DNA of 64,000 nucleotides, taken from NCBI GenBank assembly GCA_945877125.1, contig CAMCQT010000003.1:23013-87012 (forward strand), written 5' to 3'. The notes under the pieces are model-generated. The model did not search any database and had not been told where the DNA came from. It was given only the letters and a program-made list of their open reading frames with translations. This document shows positions 1 to 7,389 of this stretch, one piece after another. The stretch is from Candidatus Brevifilum fermentans (lineage in GTDB: Bacteria; Chloroflexota; Anaerolineae; Anaerolineales; Villigracilaceae). A program made the translations under genes and the position numbers. Numbering within the stretch: the stretch's first letter is position 1; every line of letters begins with the position of its first letter.

Positions 1-2
1 AC

Positions 3-152
3 CGTCATGGCAAGCCTGTCAAACTCAAAGTGGATGGCTGGACAGCGCGTATCTTCCAACACGAGATCGACCATCTCAACGGCGTTTTATTCACCGACCT
101 CTCAAAACGTGTCTGGAAGCCGGACGAGGAAGAAGAAATCCCGCTGGACTAA
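3..152 (+). CDS. def: Peptide deformylase, C-terminal part
   Basis: This is the last 49 codons of a gene that begins upstream of the window. The fragment contains HEIDHLNG, the third conserved motif of peptide deformylases, whose two His residues bind the metal and whose Glu is catalytic. The family removes the formyl group from the N-terminal Met of new proteins. The acidic tail (DEEEEIPLD) is a common type of ending. The reading frame differs from the longer open frame starting at position 7, which is a shadow. The 5' end cannot be judged. Confidence 0.9.
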   Translation, partial: RHGKPVKLKVDGWTARIFQHEIDHLNGVLFTDLSKRVWKPDEEEEIPLD

Positions 153-153
153 T

Positions 154-210
154 AAAGGTCAAAGGTCGAAGGTCGAAAGTCACGACCTTTGACCTTCGAC
201 CTTCGACTTA
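154..210. repeat. Short tandem repeat palindrome (AGGTCGA type)
   Basis: Tandem copies of a 7-8 nt word like AAGGTCG on one arm are followed by the complementary words (CGACCTT) on the other arm, giving an imperfect hairpin between def and recF. The same element type recurs at 24440-24497 and 40935-40988. Confidence 0.75.
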
Positions 211-216
211 TTAAGC

Positions 217-1419
217 ATGTATTTAAAACATTTATCGCTGACCAACTTTCGCAGTCTCACCCGCCTGGATATGGAACTTCCACGGCGGGTTGTTCTGCTT
301 GTCGGCGAAAACGCGCAGGGCAAAACCAGCGTGCTTGAAGCGATTTATTTTCTGGCGGCGTTTACATCATTTCAAACGCATGTCGATCGGCAGATCGTTA
401 ATTTTCACGAGGCCAAGAATCCTCTGGCAGTGGCACGGCTGGTGGCGGAATATCAACGCGGCAAGACAAAGTATCGTCTCGAAGCGCGCTTGATCCTTGA
501 GCCAACCGGAGTCAACGGTCAGCGGCTGCGCAAGGAAGTCTTGTTGAACGGCGTGAAGAAACATGTCAGCGATATTATGGGACATTTCAACGCGGTCATC
601 TTTGTGCCACAAATGTCGCAGATCATCGAAGGCGGACCTGACGAGCGCCGCCGCTATCTCAACCTTGCGCTGGCGCAGGCTGTCCCTGCGTATGCGCGTG
701 TGCTGAGCGAATATCATCTGGCGCTCACGCAGCGCAATGCACTGCTCAAGGCGTTGTACGAAAGATCGGGAGACAGCAACCAGCTTCAGGTGTGGGATGA
801 AACGCTGGTGCGCCTCGGCGCGCAGATCATTCTGTGGCGCATCCAGGCGGTTCAGGAAATCGAACGCTTCGCTTCGCGCATCCATCACGAGTTGACTCGC
901 GGAAGCGAGGTGCTGCGCCTCGCATACGAGCCGGCTTACGATCCGCTCAAGCCTGAGTTGCAATTGGGGTTGAAACTCGACACGCCGATTGACCGCTCCA
1001 GTTTGGATTTGGAAGAAATTCAAAGCGGATTTTTGGCGCGGCTGAAACAGATTCGCGGCGAGGAGATCGCGCGCGGCGTGACGACGATTGGTCCGCACCG
1101 CGACGATTTGCGATTCATCATCAACAAAGCGGATGTCAGCGATTACGGCTCACGCGGACAGTTGCGGACGACCCTGCTGGCGTTGAAACTGGCCGAGGTC
1201 GAATGGATGCAGGAACGCACTGGCGAATGGCCGGTCATTTTGCTCGACGAAGTGATGGCTGAGTTGGACACGCACCGCCGCGCCGACCTGCTGAAATATG
1301 TGGGCAAAGGCGAGCAGGTTTTGTTTACCACCACAGACACAAAACTATTCACGCCAGAATTTGTTGAGCAATCTGAAATTTGGGATGTCAGCGGCGGCGT
1401 GGTACAGCCGAGAAAATAA
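217..1419 (+). CDS. recF: DNA replication/repair protein RecF
   Basis: RecF is an SMC-like ATPase that helps load RecA at gapped DNA with RecO and RecR. The 400-residue protein has the usual N-terminal NFRSL segment, a Walker A motif GENAQGKTS at residues 30-38, a GPHRDD segment near residue 292 and a Walker B LLDE near 342-345 followed by the D-loop region (MAELD). Length is slightly above the family norm (about 360-380). No clear Shine-Dalgarno precedes the ATG. It follows def rather than the common dnaA-dnaN setting, and a repeat-filled gap separates it from the next gene. Confidence 0.95.
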   Translation: MYLKHLSLTNFRSLTRLDMELPRRVVLLVGENAQGKTSVLEAIYFLAAFTSFQTHVDRQIVNFHEAKNPLAVARLVAEYQRGKTKYRLEARLILEPTGVNGQRLRKEVLLNGVKKHVSDIMGHFNAVIFVPQMSQIIEGGPDERRRYLNLALAQAVPAYARVLSEYHLALTQRNALLKALYERSGDSNQLQVWDETLVRLGAQIILWRIQAVQEIERFASRIHHELTRGSEVLRLAYEPAYDPLKPELQLGLKLDTPIDRSSLDLEEIQSGFLARLKQIRGEEIARGVTTIGPHRDDLRFIINKADVSDYGSRGQLRTTLLALKLAEVEWMQERTGEWPVILLDEVMAELDTHRRADLLKYVGKGEQVLFTTTDTKLFTPEFVEQSEIWDVSGGVVQPRK

Positions 1420-1421
1420 TC

Positions 1422-1708
1422 ATGTCATTGCGAGGAGCGCTCTTGTTCTTTGCGACGAAGCAATCTCGCGCCGTGTTACGCAGAAACTCCGAAGGAGTGG
1501 AATGATTATAAATACAAGTAAAATGAATCAAATAACCCCGAAGGGGTGTCATGTTTTTCGGCACAAGCCATATCATCCCTTCGGGATTTTGTCTTTTATG
1601 CATAATTTTCTATAATCCTGCCATCCCTTCGGGATTGAACTGCATAACATCAGATAATATAAGTGGAGATTGCTTCGGGCAAGGACAAGAACGCCCTCGC
1701 AATGACAT
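1422..1708. repeat. Composite palindromic element with ATGTCATTGCGAGG ends
   Basis: This 287-bp gap between recF and the first nucleoside hydrolase holds no convincing gene. It starts with ATGTCATTGCGAGGAGCG and ends with the inverse CGCCCTCGCAATGACAT, the termini of the repeat family seen throughout the window. The middle carries additional small motifs around CCCGAAGGGG and CCCTTCGGGA. It looks like a family member split by other repeats, or a non-autonomous mobile unit. Confidence 0.65.
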
Positions 1709-1720
1709 CAATAGGAACTC

Positions 1721-2671
1721 ATGAACCCCAAACGAATCATCATTGACACCGACCCAGGCGTAGACGATGCGCTGACTTTTTTGCTCGCGCTTGCTTCGCC
1801 AGAAATTCAACTCGAAGCGTTGACCACGGTCAGCGGCAACATTGGCATTGAAAAAACCACGCGTAACGCGCTGGCTGTTCTGGAACTCGCACACGCGAGC
1901 CACATCCCCGTGGCTCGCGGATGCGCGCTGCCGCTCGTTAGTCCGCTACACAAATCAGGCGAAGCAGTTCACGGCTCAAGCGGAATTGGCAAAGCAGTTT
2001 TGCCAGAGCCAAAGTCGCAACCGATTGACCAGCACGCAATTGATTATTTGATCGAGCGCATTTTGGCAGAGCCGCAGGAAATTACGCTCTTCACCATCGG
2101 ACCCATGACCAACCTTGCGCTGGCCATTCGCAAAGAGCCGCGCATTGTGCCGGCGTTGAAGGAACTGGTCATGATGGGCGGCGCGATTCGCTCAGGCGGA
2201 AATGCTACGCCGCTGGCCGAGTTCAACATCCACGCCGACCCGCACGCGGCGCACATTGTCTTTCATTCGGGGATTCCCATCACATTGATTCCGCTGGACG
2301 CGACATACAAATGTCTGCTGACCACTGCGGATGTGGAACGCCTGAACCGAATCGACTCGCCCATTGCGCGTTTTGTCCGCGATGCGACGGCGGTGTATAT
2401 GGATTTCTACAAAAAGTATGAAGGCTTCGATGGCTGCGCTTTGCACGATCCGCTGACGCTGGCGGTGATCCTCGCGCCTGAGTTGTTCACCTTTGAAGAC
2501 CAGCATGTGGATGTGGATATTTCCGGCGGCGTTTCCAACGGCAACACATTCGCCGATTTTATGAAAGTCTCGAAACGACCCGCCAATATGAAAGTTGCAC
2601 TGGATGTGCGCGGGCGCGATTTTATTGAATTGTTCATCGAGCGGATGGAATCACTGAGCCGCAAAATCTAA
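1721..2671 (+). CDS. Inosine/uridine-preferring nucleoside hydrolase 1
   Basis: The 316-residue protein belongs to the IUNH family, which hydrolyses the N-glycosidic bond of ribonucleosides to ribose and base. The Ca2+-binding signature DTDPGVDD is at residues 9-16, and the catalytic His lies in an HDP motif (His242). Substrate range (purine or pyrimidine) cannot be read with certainty. A paralogue follows immediately and an ECF importer gene set lies just downstream, so a nucleoside salvage role is likely. A weak Shine-Dalgarno (AGGAA) precedes the ATG, and the stop codon is directly followed by a palindromic repeat. Confidence 0.92.
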   Translation: MNPKRIIIDTDPGVDDALTFLLALASPEIQLEALTTVSGNIGIEKTTRNALAVLELAHASHIPVARGCALPLVSPLHKSGEAVHGSSGIGKAVLPEPKSQPIDQHAIDYLIERILAEPQEITLFTIGPMTNLALAIRKEPRIVPALKELVMMGGAIRSGGNATPLAEFNIHADPHAAHIVFHSGIPITLIPLDATYKCLLTTADVERLNRIDSPIARFVRDATAVYMDFYKKYEGFDGCALHDPLTLAVILAPELFTFEDQHVDVDISGGVSNGNTFADFMKVSKRPANMKVALDVRGRDFIELFIERMESLSRKI

Positions 2672-2761
2672 TGTCATTGCGAGGGCGTTCTTTGCCCGAA
2701 GCAATCTCCTGCAAAATTGGGGATTGCTTCGGCGGGAAGATCACCCTCCTCGCAATGACAT
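2671..2761. repeat. Palindromic repeat, ATGTCATTGCGAGGGCG family
   Basis: About 91 bp. It begins ATGTCATTGCGAGGGCG, has an internal GAAGCAATCTCC / GGGATTGCTTC inverted pair, and ends CCCTCCTCGCAATGACAT. It starts on the last base of the preceding stop codon. Confidence 0.85.
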
Positions 2762-2780
2762 AAACAACACGTAGGAAATT

Positions 2781-3731
2781 ATGAATCAAAAACGCATCAT
2801 TCTTGACACCGATCCTGGGATCGACGATTCCCTGGCAATTCTCCTCGCTTTGGCATCTCCTGAAATCACGCTGGAGGGGCTGAGTGTGGTTCATGGTAAT
2901 TCGTCCACTGAGCAGGGGACGAACAACGCGCTTTCTGTTTTGGAACTGGCGCAGGCAAGTCATGTCCCCGTTTACAAGGGTTGTGAGTTGCCGCTCGTGC
3001 AGCCGTCTTTGCTGGCACCTGAAACGCATGGGGAGCAGGGCATCGGGTATGCAAAACTATCAGCGCCACAGACCAAGCCACAGGTGCAGAAAGGCAGCGA
3101 TTTTCTGATTAACAGTATCATGTCGAAGCCTGGGGAAATCACGCTGGTGGCAATCGGCCCGCTGACCAATATCGCATTGGCTATTCGGCAGGAGCCGCGC
3201 ATTGTGGAGAATGTCAAAGAGGTGTTCATCATGGGCGGCGCGATTCGGCATGAAGGCAACACCACGCCGCTGGCTGAGTTTAATACTTTCGTTGACCCGC
3301 ACGCGGCGCACATTGTTTTTCATTCGGGAATGCCGATCACGCTCACGCCGCTGGACGTGACTTATGATTGTATTTTTTTGAAGGATGACCTGAACCGGCT
3401 GTTAAAGATTGATTCGCCGATCACAAAATTTATTTCGGATGCGACCCGCTTTTACATGGAGTTCCACGACGAATATCAAAAAATTGACGGCTGTGTGATC
3501 AACGACCCGATGACTCTGGCGTTGACCCTCATGCCTGAGATTTGCGATTATCAGGAACTTTATGTGGATGTGGATATTTCCACAGGGGTGGGGCTGGGAA
3601 ACACCTTTGCAGATTTTTATAATTATGAAAAAAAGACTCCGAACATGAAAGTGGCGCTCGGCGTGAGACCGCGCGTTTTTATGGAGTTATTTATAGAAAG
3701 GATGGAAAAACTGGCGAAATCGCTCTCATGA
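2781..3731 (+). CDS. Inosine/uridine-preferring nucleoside hydrolase-like protein 2
   Basis: This is a tandem paralogue of the preceding gene, 316 residues, with the same Ca2+-site signature DTDPGIDD at residues 9-16 and high similarity throughout. It differs at a key place: the HDP motif of copy 1 is NDP here (Asn241), so the residue that usually acts as acid toward the leaving base is missing. The enzyme may have a different substrate range or mechanism, as known for other IUNH groups lacking this His, or may be impaired. AGGAA lies upstream of the ATG. Confidence 0.88.
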   Translation: MNQKRIILDTDPGIDDSLAILLALASPEITLEGLSVVHGNSSTEQGTNNALSVLELAQASHVPVYKGCELPLVQPSLLAPETHGEQGIGYAKLSAPQTKPQVQKGSDFLINSIMSKPGEITLVAIGPLTNIALAIRQEPRIVENVKEVFIMGGAIRHEGNTTPLAEFNTFVDPHAAHIVFHSGMPITLTPLDVTYDCIFLKDDLNRLLKIDSPITKFISDATRFYMEFHDEYQKIDGCVINDPMTLALTLMPEICDYQELYVDVDISTGVGLGNTFADFYNYEKKTPNMKVALGVRPRVFMELFIERMEKLAKSLS

Positions 3732-3797
3732 CCTTTGGATTCAGAAAGTGTTATTATGGAAAAGAAAGTTCAATAATCATTTCGTTTGGAGGATACC

Positions 3798-4487
3798 ATG
3801 CTGGAAAAGATCAAGAACAATTTCAACACGCAAACCTGGGTGCTCATCCCAATTGCCATCGCCATTAATATCGCAGTCGGGCAGATCGTACTCCTGCTCA
3901 AATTACCCGTGTTCCTCGATTCCATCGGCACTGTATTGGTTGCTGTTTTGTGCGGCCCGTGGGCTGGCGCATTGACCGGCGCACTTTCCAATGTCATTTG
4001 GGGCATTGCCATTGACCCCGGCGCTTTGCCCTGGTGGCCGGTAGCCGCAATGATCGGTTACATGGCCGGACGCATGGCGCAATGGGGATTCTTCAAATCC
4101 TGGTGGAAAGTGGTTGTGACAGGTTTCGTTGTGGCGTTGACCGCGGCGATTGTCTCGACCCCGATTGCCGTTTATCTGTTCGGCGGAATCACGGCCAGCG
4201 GATCCTCTTTCATCACCGCTTATTTACTCCAGACCGGCACGGGAATTTGGCAGGCAGTCGTCAGCACCAGTTTCCTGACCGAGCCAGTGGACAAGATCAC
4301 CACGGCCATGCTCGCCTTTGCAATTATCCAGGGCTTGCCCAAGCGCACCATCGGCGGGTATCCCAAGGCTGAACAGGCGACTGTTGAAGGCGGCGCAAGC
4401 AAGAATCAGTTGTACATCGCCGTCGGCGTGGTGGTCGTGCTCGTGTTGTTCGCGGCTTTCATGCTCCGCAATATCCTCGGCGGATAA
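3798..4487 (+). CDS. ECF transporter substrate-binding (S) component
   Basis: The protein has 229 residues and several hydrophobic segments (about residues 14-35, 42-70, 80-100, 105-130, 195-215). It resembles membrane S components of energy-coupling factor importers, including the LDSIGT and GxxxGALxG features. An excellent GGAGG lies 5 nt before the ATG at 3798; the frame is open from 3786 with a TTG, which I reject. With two nucleoside hydrolase genes before it and the ECF energising genes after it, a nucleoside or nucleobase substrate is likely, but this rests on context only. Confidence 0.8.
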   Translation: MLEKIKNNFNTQTWVLIPIAIAINIAVGQIVLLLKLPVFLDSIGTVLVAVLCGPWAGALTGALSNVIWGIAIDPGALPWWPVAAMIGYMAGRMAQWGFFKSWWKVVVTGFVVALTAAIVSTPIAVYLFGGITASGSSFITAYLLQTGTGIWQAVVSTSFLTEPVDKITTAMLAFAIIQGLPKRTIGGYPKAEQATVEGGASKNQLYIAVGVVVVLVLFAAFMLRNILGG

Positions 4488-4494
4488 AAAATAT

Positions 4495-4593
4495 AAGGTC
4501 GTTGCGAGGGCGCTTTTGTTCTTCGCCCGAAGCAATCCTCTCTATGATACGGAGATTGCTTCGTCGGGAAGAGCGCCCTCCTCGCAACGACAT
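4495..4593. repeat. Palindromic repeat, variant copy
   Basis: This is a copy of the ATGTCATTGCGAGGGCG family in which both ends carry the compensating change GTCGTTGCGAGG / CCTCGCAACGAC, so the terminal pairing is preserved. It lies between the S component and the terminator at 4601. Confidence 0.8.
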
Positions 4594-4600
4594 GAACAAA

Positions 4601-4636
4601 AAAGAGATCAGTCCAAAAGGCTGGTCTCTTTTTTTG
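4601..4636 (+). terminator. Intrinsic terminator after S component
   Basis: The hairpin GAGATCAG...CTGGTCTC (one G-U pair) is followed by a run of seven T. It separates the S component from the ecfT-ecfA-ecfA genes, which have their own -10-like box at 4642-4647. Confidence 0.85.
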
Positions 4637-4641
4637 TCGTT

Positions 4642-4647
4642 TATAAT
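4642..4647 (+). promoter_or_regulatory. -10 box of ecfT, probably leaderless
   Basis: A perfect TATAAT lies 8 nt upstream of the ecfT ATG, directly after the terminator. No good -35 hexamer is visible at 16-18 nt. If used, transcription would start at or within a few bases of the start codon. Confidence 0.5.
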
Positions 4648-4655
4648 CGGCTCCT

Positions 4656-5435
4656 ATGCATGAGCGACTTTCATTTTATGTTAAACGCAACAGCGTAATC
4701 CATGATCTCAATCCGCTTACAAAAGTCATCCTGACCCTCGCGCTGATCCTGATCGCCTTCACCAGTCCGTGGTATTGGACACCGCATCTGCTGGTGCTGG
4801 TTGCGATCATCCCGTTGAGTTTCATTGGAAAAGTAGCGCCTGAATTTTTCAGGACGGCAATTCGGATCATCCTACCCGCTGCCGGGTTCCTGTTTCTGAT
4901 GCAGGCTTTTTTTCAACCGGTTGGGGATACAGTCATCTTCAAATTCTATTTTTTGGATGTGACACAGGAAAGCCTGATGTTCGCCTTCAGAAATGCGACG
5001 CGTGTGATCGTGATGGTTTCGGCGTTCACATTCATGCTGCTGACCACGCATCCCAGTGAATTAATGTCTGACCTGACACGGCGCGGACTGCCCGGTCAAT
5101 TTGCTTATGTCATCATCTCGACCCTGCAAATTCTGCCGCAAATGCAAGCCAAGGCGCAGACAATTATCTCCGCACAACGCTCCCGCGGATTGGATACCGA
5201 AAGCAGTTTTCTCAAAAGAATGGGGTCACTGTCACCGCTGATTGGTCCGCTGGTGTTTGGCTCACTGGCCGAAGTGGAAGAACGCGCCATCGCCATCGAA
5301 GCCCGCGGATTTACCTCCAAAAAAGTAAAAACATCCCTGCATGAAATCCCTGACCACAGCTCAGATAAAATAATCCGTTGGGGACTGGTTATTCTTGTCA
5401 TCCTTTCGATTGCGCTAAACTTATGGCCTTCATAA
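4656..5435 (+). CDS. ecfT: ECF transporter transmembrane component EcfT
   Basis: The 259-residue membrane protein links the S component to the two ATPases in ECF importers. N-terminal LNPLTKV and several membrane segments (about residues 24-60, 66-90, 105-125, 240-256) fit the CbiQ/EcfT family. The two cytoplasmic coupling motifs appear as AQRSRGLD (about residue 172) and IEARGF (about residue 211), matching the Ala-Arg-Gly coupling signature. The ATG follows a TATAAT box by 8 nt, so the message may be leaderless. The next gene overlaps its end by 13 nt. Confidence 0.9.
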   Translation: MHERLSFYVKRNSVIHDLNPLTKVILTLALILIAFTSPWYWTPHLLVLVAIIPLSFIGKVAPEFFRTAIRIILPAAGFLFLMQAFFQPVGDTVIFKFYFLDVTQESLMFAFRNATRVIVMVSAFTFMLLTTHPSELMSDLTRRGLPGQFAYVIISTLQILPQMQAKAQTIISAQRSRGLDTESSFLKRMGSLSPLIGPLVFGSLAEVEERAIAIEARGFTSKKVKTSLHEIPDHSSDKIIRWGLVILVILSIALNLWPS

Positions 5436-6265
5436 ACCTCCAAAACGTCACCTATAAATATCCGCTCACAAAAACACCCGTCTTGCAGAATATCAATTTG
5501 CAGGTGAACGAGGGCGAGTTCGTCGCGGTCATTGGACCGAACGGCGCGGGCAAATCCACGCTGTGCTATGCGCTGGCGGGTTTTGTGCCGCACTTTTTCA
5601 AAGGCGAGATCAGCGGCACCATTGAAGTGGACGGCGTTGAATCAAGCAAGTCCACGCTCGATGAATGGGTCTTGAACGTGGGACTGGCTTTCCAAAATCC
5701 GTTCAATCAAATTTCTGGCGCAAAATATACCGTCTTTGAAGAGATCGCTTTCGGCTTGGAAAATAATGGCGTACCGCGCGAGGAGATTCGTCCGCGCGTG
5801 GAGGAAGCCATGAAAATGACCGACATCAGCAATCTGGCAGATCGCTCACCTTATTCCCTATCCGGCGGACAGCAACAGCGCGTGGCCCTGACCTCGATCC
5901 TGGTCATGAAACCCAAGCTGCTCGTCCTCGATGAGCCGACTTCGCAGATGGACCCGATTGGCACGCGCGAAGTCTTTGGCGTCGTCCGCCGAATGGCAGA
6001 AGGCGGCATGACCGTGGTGATGGTCGAACACAAAATGGAATGGATCGCGAATTTTGCAGACCGAGTCATCGCCTTGAAAGATGGGCAGATTCTGCTCGAA
6101 GGCAAACCCAACGAAGTGCTAACCTCAGATGTTTTAGCTGAAAATGGCTTCGGCATTTCGCGCTACACATCCACGGCGCGGGAAGCGAAGAAGCGCGGCT
6201 TGTGGAAGAAAGAAAATTTACCTGTCACGCTCGATGAGGCGGTGGAAGGGTTCAAACTAGGATAA
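5423..6265 (+). CDS. ecfA: ECF transporter ATP-binding protein 1
   Basis: An ABC ATPase of about 280 residues with Walker A GPNGAGKST, Q-loop FQNPFNQ, signature LSGGQQQR, Walker B LLVLDEPT and the switch His in VEHK. I chose the ATG at 5423, inside the end of ecfT, because the homologous N-terminus (FINLQNVTYKYP) begins there; the frame is open from 5378. It pairs with the ATPase at 6337 to energise EcfT. Its signature motif is intact, unlike that of its partner. Confidence 0.9.
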   Translation: MAFINLQNVTYKYPLTKTPVLQNINLQVNEGEFVAVIGPNGAGKSTLCYALAGFVPHFFKGEISGTIEVDGVESSKSTLDEWVLNVGLAFQNPFNQISGAKYTVFEEIAFGLENNGVPREEIRPRVEEAMKMTDISNLADRSPYSLSGGQQQRVALTSILVMKPKLLVLDEPTSQMDPIGTREVFGVVRRMAEGGMTVVMVEHKMEWIANFADRVIALKDGQILLEGKPNEVLTSDVLAENGFGISRYTSTAREAKKRGLWKKENLPVTLDEAVEGFKLG

Positions 6266-6320
6266 ACAGAGATGAACGGAGATGAAAGAGATTTTTTATC
6301 TTTGTTCATCTCCGTTTATC
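6264..6320. repeat. Inverted repeat between the two ECF ATPase genes
   Basis: GATAAACAGAGATGAACGG with tandem GAGATGAA words is mirrored by TTCATCTCCGTTTATC downstream, separated by an AT-rich loop. It is a hairpin-forming spacer of the same class as the other short tandem repeat palindromes. Confidence 0.65.
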
Positions 6321-6336
6321 ATGGTGAATTAACAAC

Positions 6337-7158
6337 ATGAAAATCGAAATCAACAATCTCCGCTTTACCTATCCTACTGGACTTGAAGCCCTGCGCGGCA
6401 TTTCGCTCACCATCGAAGCGGGCGAACAGGTTGCCATCGTTGGTCAGAATGGTGCGGGCAAGACTACCCTCGTGAGACATTTCAACGGGCTTTTGCAACC
6501 CACTGTCGGGTCGGTGCTGATCGGCGATTGGGACACGAAAAAATATTCAGTGGCGAAACTCGCGTCCCGGGTCGGCTACGTCTTCCAAAATCCAGATGAG
6601 CAATTATTCTCAAAAGACGTTGGCACAGAAGTTAGATTCGGTCCGCGCAATTTGGGATATTCAAAAGAGAAAATAGATGAGCTGGTCACGCGCGCGCTGG
6701 CGTTGACCGAGTTGAGCAACAAAACCGAAACCAATCCATACGACCTCTCGCCCACCTGGCGCAAGATGGTCGCGCTGGCATCGGTCATCGCGATGGATAC
6801 GCCGATTGTTATTTTCGACGAGCCAACGACGGGACAGGACGCGGTCAACGTGGCACGCATCGCGCATGTGATTGCCAAGCTGCGGCGCGAGGGCAAGACC
6901 GTCGTCACCATCACACACGATATTGATTTCTGCGCCGAGAATTTTGAACGCGTGATCGCGCTCGCAAGTGGACAGGTTTTGTTGGACGGCCCCGCGCGTG
7001 AAATTTTAGGTCAGGAAGAAATTTTGGCGCAGACCTATGTTGATCCGCCGCAACTGACAAGGCTGGGCAAAAAATTGGGATTCAAAGAAACAGTCCGCAG
7101 CCAGGAAGAGTTTTTGAATTCGCTCAAAAATTCCATTGACGCATCCCAATCCAAATGA
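6337..7158 (+). CDS. ecfA: ECF transporter ATP-binding protein 2, degenerate signature motif
   Basis: This 273-residue ABC ATPase has Walker A GQNGAGKTT, Q-loop FQNPDEQ, Walker B IVIFDEPT and H-loop THD. In place of the LSGGQ signature it has LSPTW at about residue 138, so one of the two ATP sites of the ATPase dimer should be non-canonical. The partner at 5423 keeps LSGGQ. The end of this gene overlaps the promoter of the downstream attenuator (-35 at 7136-7141). Confidence 0.88.
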   Translation: MKIEINNLRFTYPTGLEALRGISLTIEAGEQVAIVGQNGAGKTTLVRHFNGLLQPTVGSVLIGDWDTKKYSVAKLASRVGYVFQNPDEQLFSKDVGTEVRFGPRNLGYSKEKIDELVTRALALTELSNKTETNPYDLSPTWRKMVALASVIAMDTPIVIFDEPTTGQDAVNVARIAHVIAKLRREGKTVVTITHDIDFCAENFERVIALASGQVLLDGPAREILGQEEILAQTYVDPPQLTRLGKKLGFKETVRSQEEFLNSLKNSIDASQSK

Positions 7159-7164
7159 TATAAC
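7136..7164 (+). promoter_or_regulatory. Promoter of the aspartokinase operon leader
   Basis: TTGACG (7136-7141), a 17-nt spacer and TATAAC (7159-7164) form a good sigma70-type promoter overlapping the end of the upstream ATPase gene. The leader-peptide ATG is at 7173, only 8 nt after the -10 box, so transcription should begin at or next to the start codon. Confidence 0.8.
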
Positions 7165-7172
7165 TGCGCCCA

Positions 7173-7274
7173 ATGTACAGCCTTCTGAACCACGCCAAGC
7201 ACGGCATGGGTACCATGACCATGACTACTACCTCCGGTAAATTCCGTGAGGCATTTGTGCTTGGGCAGAAGTAA
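7173..7274 (+). CDS. Thr/Met-rich leader peptide of the aspartokinase attenuator
   Basis: A 33-codon open frame. Codons 12-20 read Gly-Met-Gly-Thr-Met-Thr-Met-Thr-Thr-Thr in part: five Thr codons lie within seven positions (7212-7232), with Met codons at 7206, 7215 and 7221. No Shine-Dalgarno is present, and the ATG sits 8 nt after the -10 box, so translation is probably leaderless. Downstream of the Thr cluster, still inside the frame, bases 7242-7252 are the exact complement of 7304-7314 in the terminator. The layout matches amino-acid leader peptides such as thrL of enterobacteria, although no sequence relation is claimed. Slow translation at Thr (or Met) codons would leave 7242-7252 free to block the terminator. 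Confidence 0.88.
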   Translation: MYSLLNHAKHGMGTMTMTTTSGKFREAFVLGQK

Positions 7275-7329
7275 CTAAAGATAGTTATCTCAGAACACAC
7301 AACGCCTCACGGAAACGTGGGGCGTTTTT
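7242..7329 (+). promoter_or_regulatory. Transcription attenuator (antiterminator and terminator)
   Basis: The terminator is a 10-bp stem (7302-7311 with 7316-7325, one G-U pair), a GAAA loop and a T run. The competing antiterminator pairs TTCCGTGAGGC (7242-7252) with GCCTCACGGAA (7304-7314), 11 nt perfect, and can be extended with a bulge by ATTTGTG against CACAA. The two structures are mutually exclusive. It controls the aspartokinase and aspartate-semialdehyde dehydrogenase genes. Confidence 0.88.
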
Positions 7330-7335
7330 GTTTAC

Positions 7336-7378
7336 CTCACCCCCAACCCCTCTCCTAAAAAAGGAGAGGGGAGTTAAG
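7336..7378. repeat. CTCACCCC / GGAGAGGGG palindromic repeat
   Basis: CTCACCCCCAACCCCTCTCC is followed by AAAAAAGGAGAGGGG, forming a short GC-rich hairpin just before the Shine-Dalgarno of the aspartokinase gene. Related copies lie at 10229-10295, 20832-20873 and inside thyX (32015-32064). Confidence 0.7.
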
Positions 7379-7389
7379 GAGAAGAAATT

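Noticed and set aside
7..192. A 61-residue frame at the left edge.
   Set aside because: It is a shadow of the peptide deformylase frame, which carries the HEIDHLNG motif, and runs on through a repeat.
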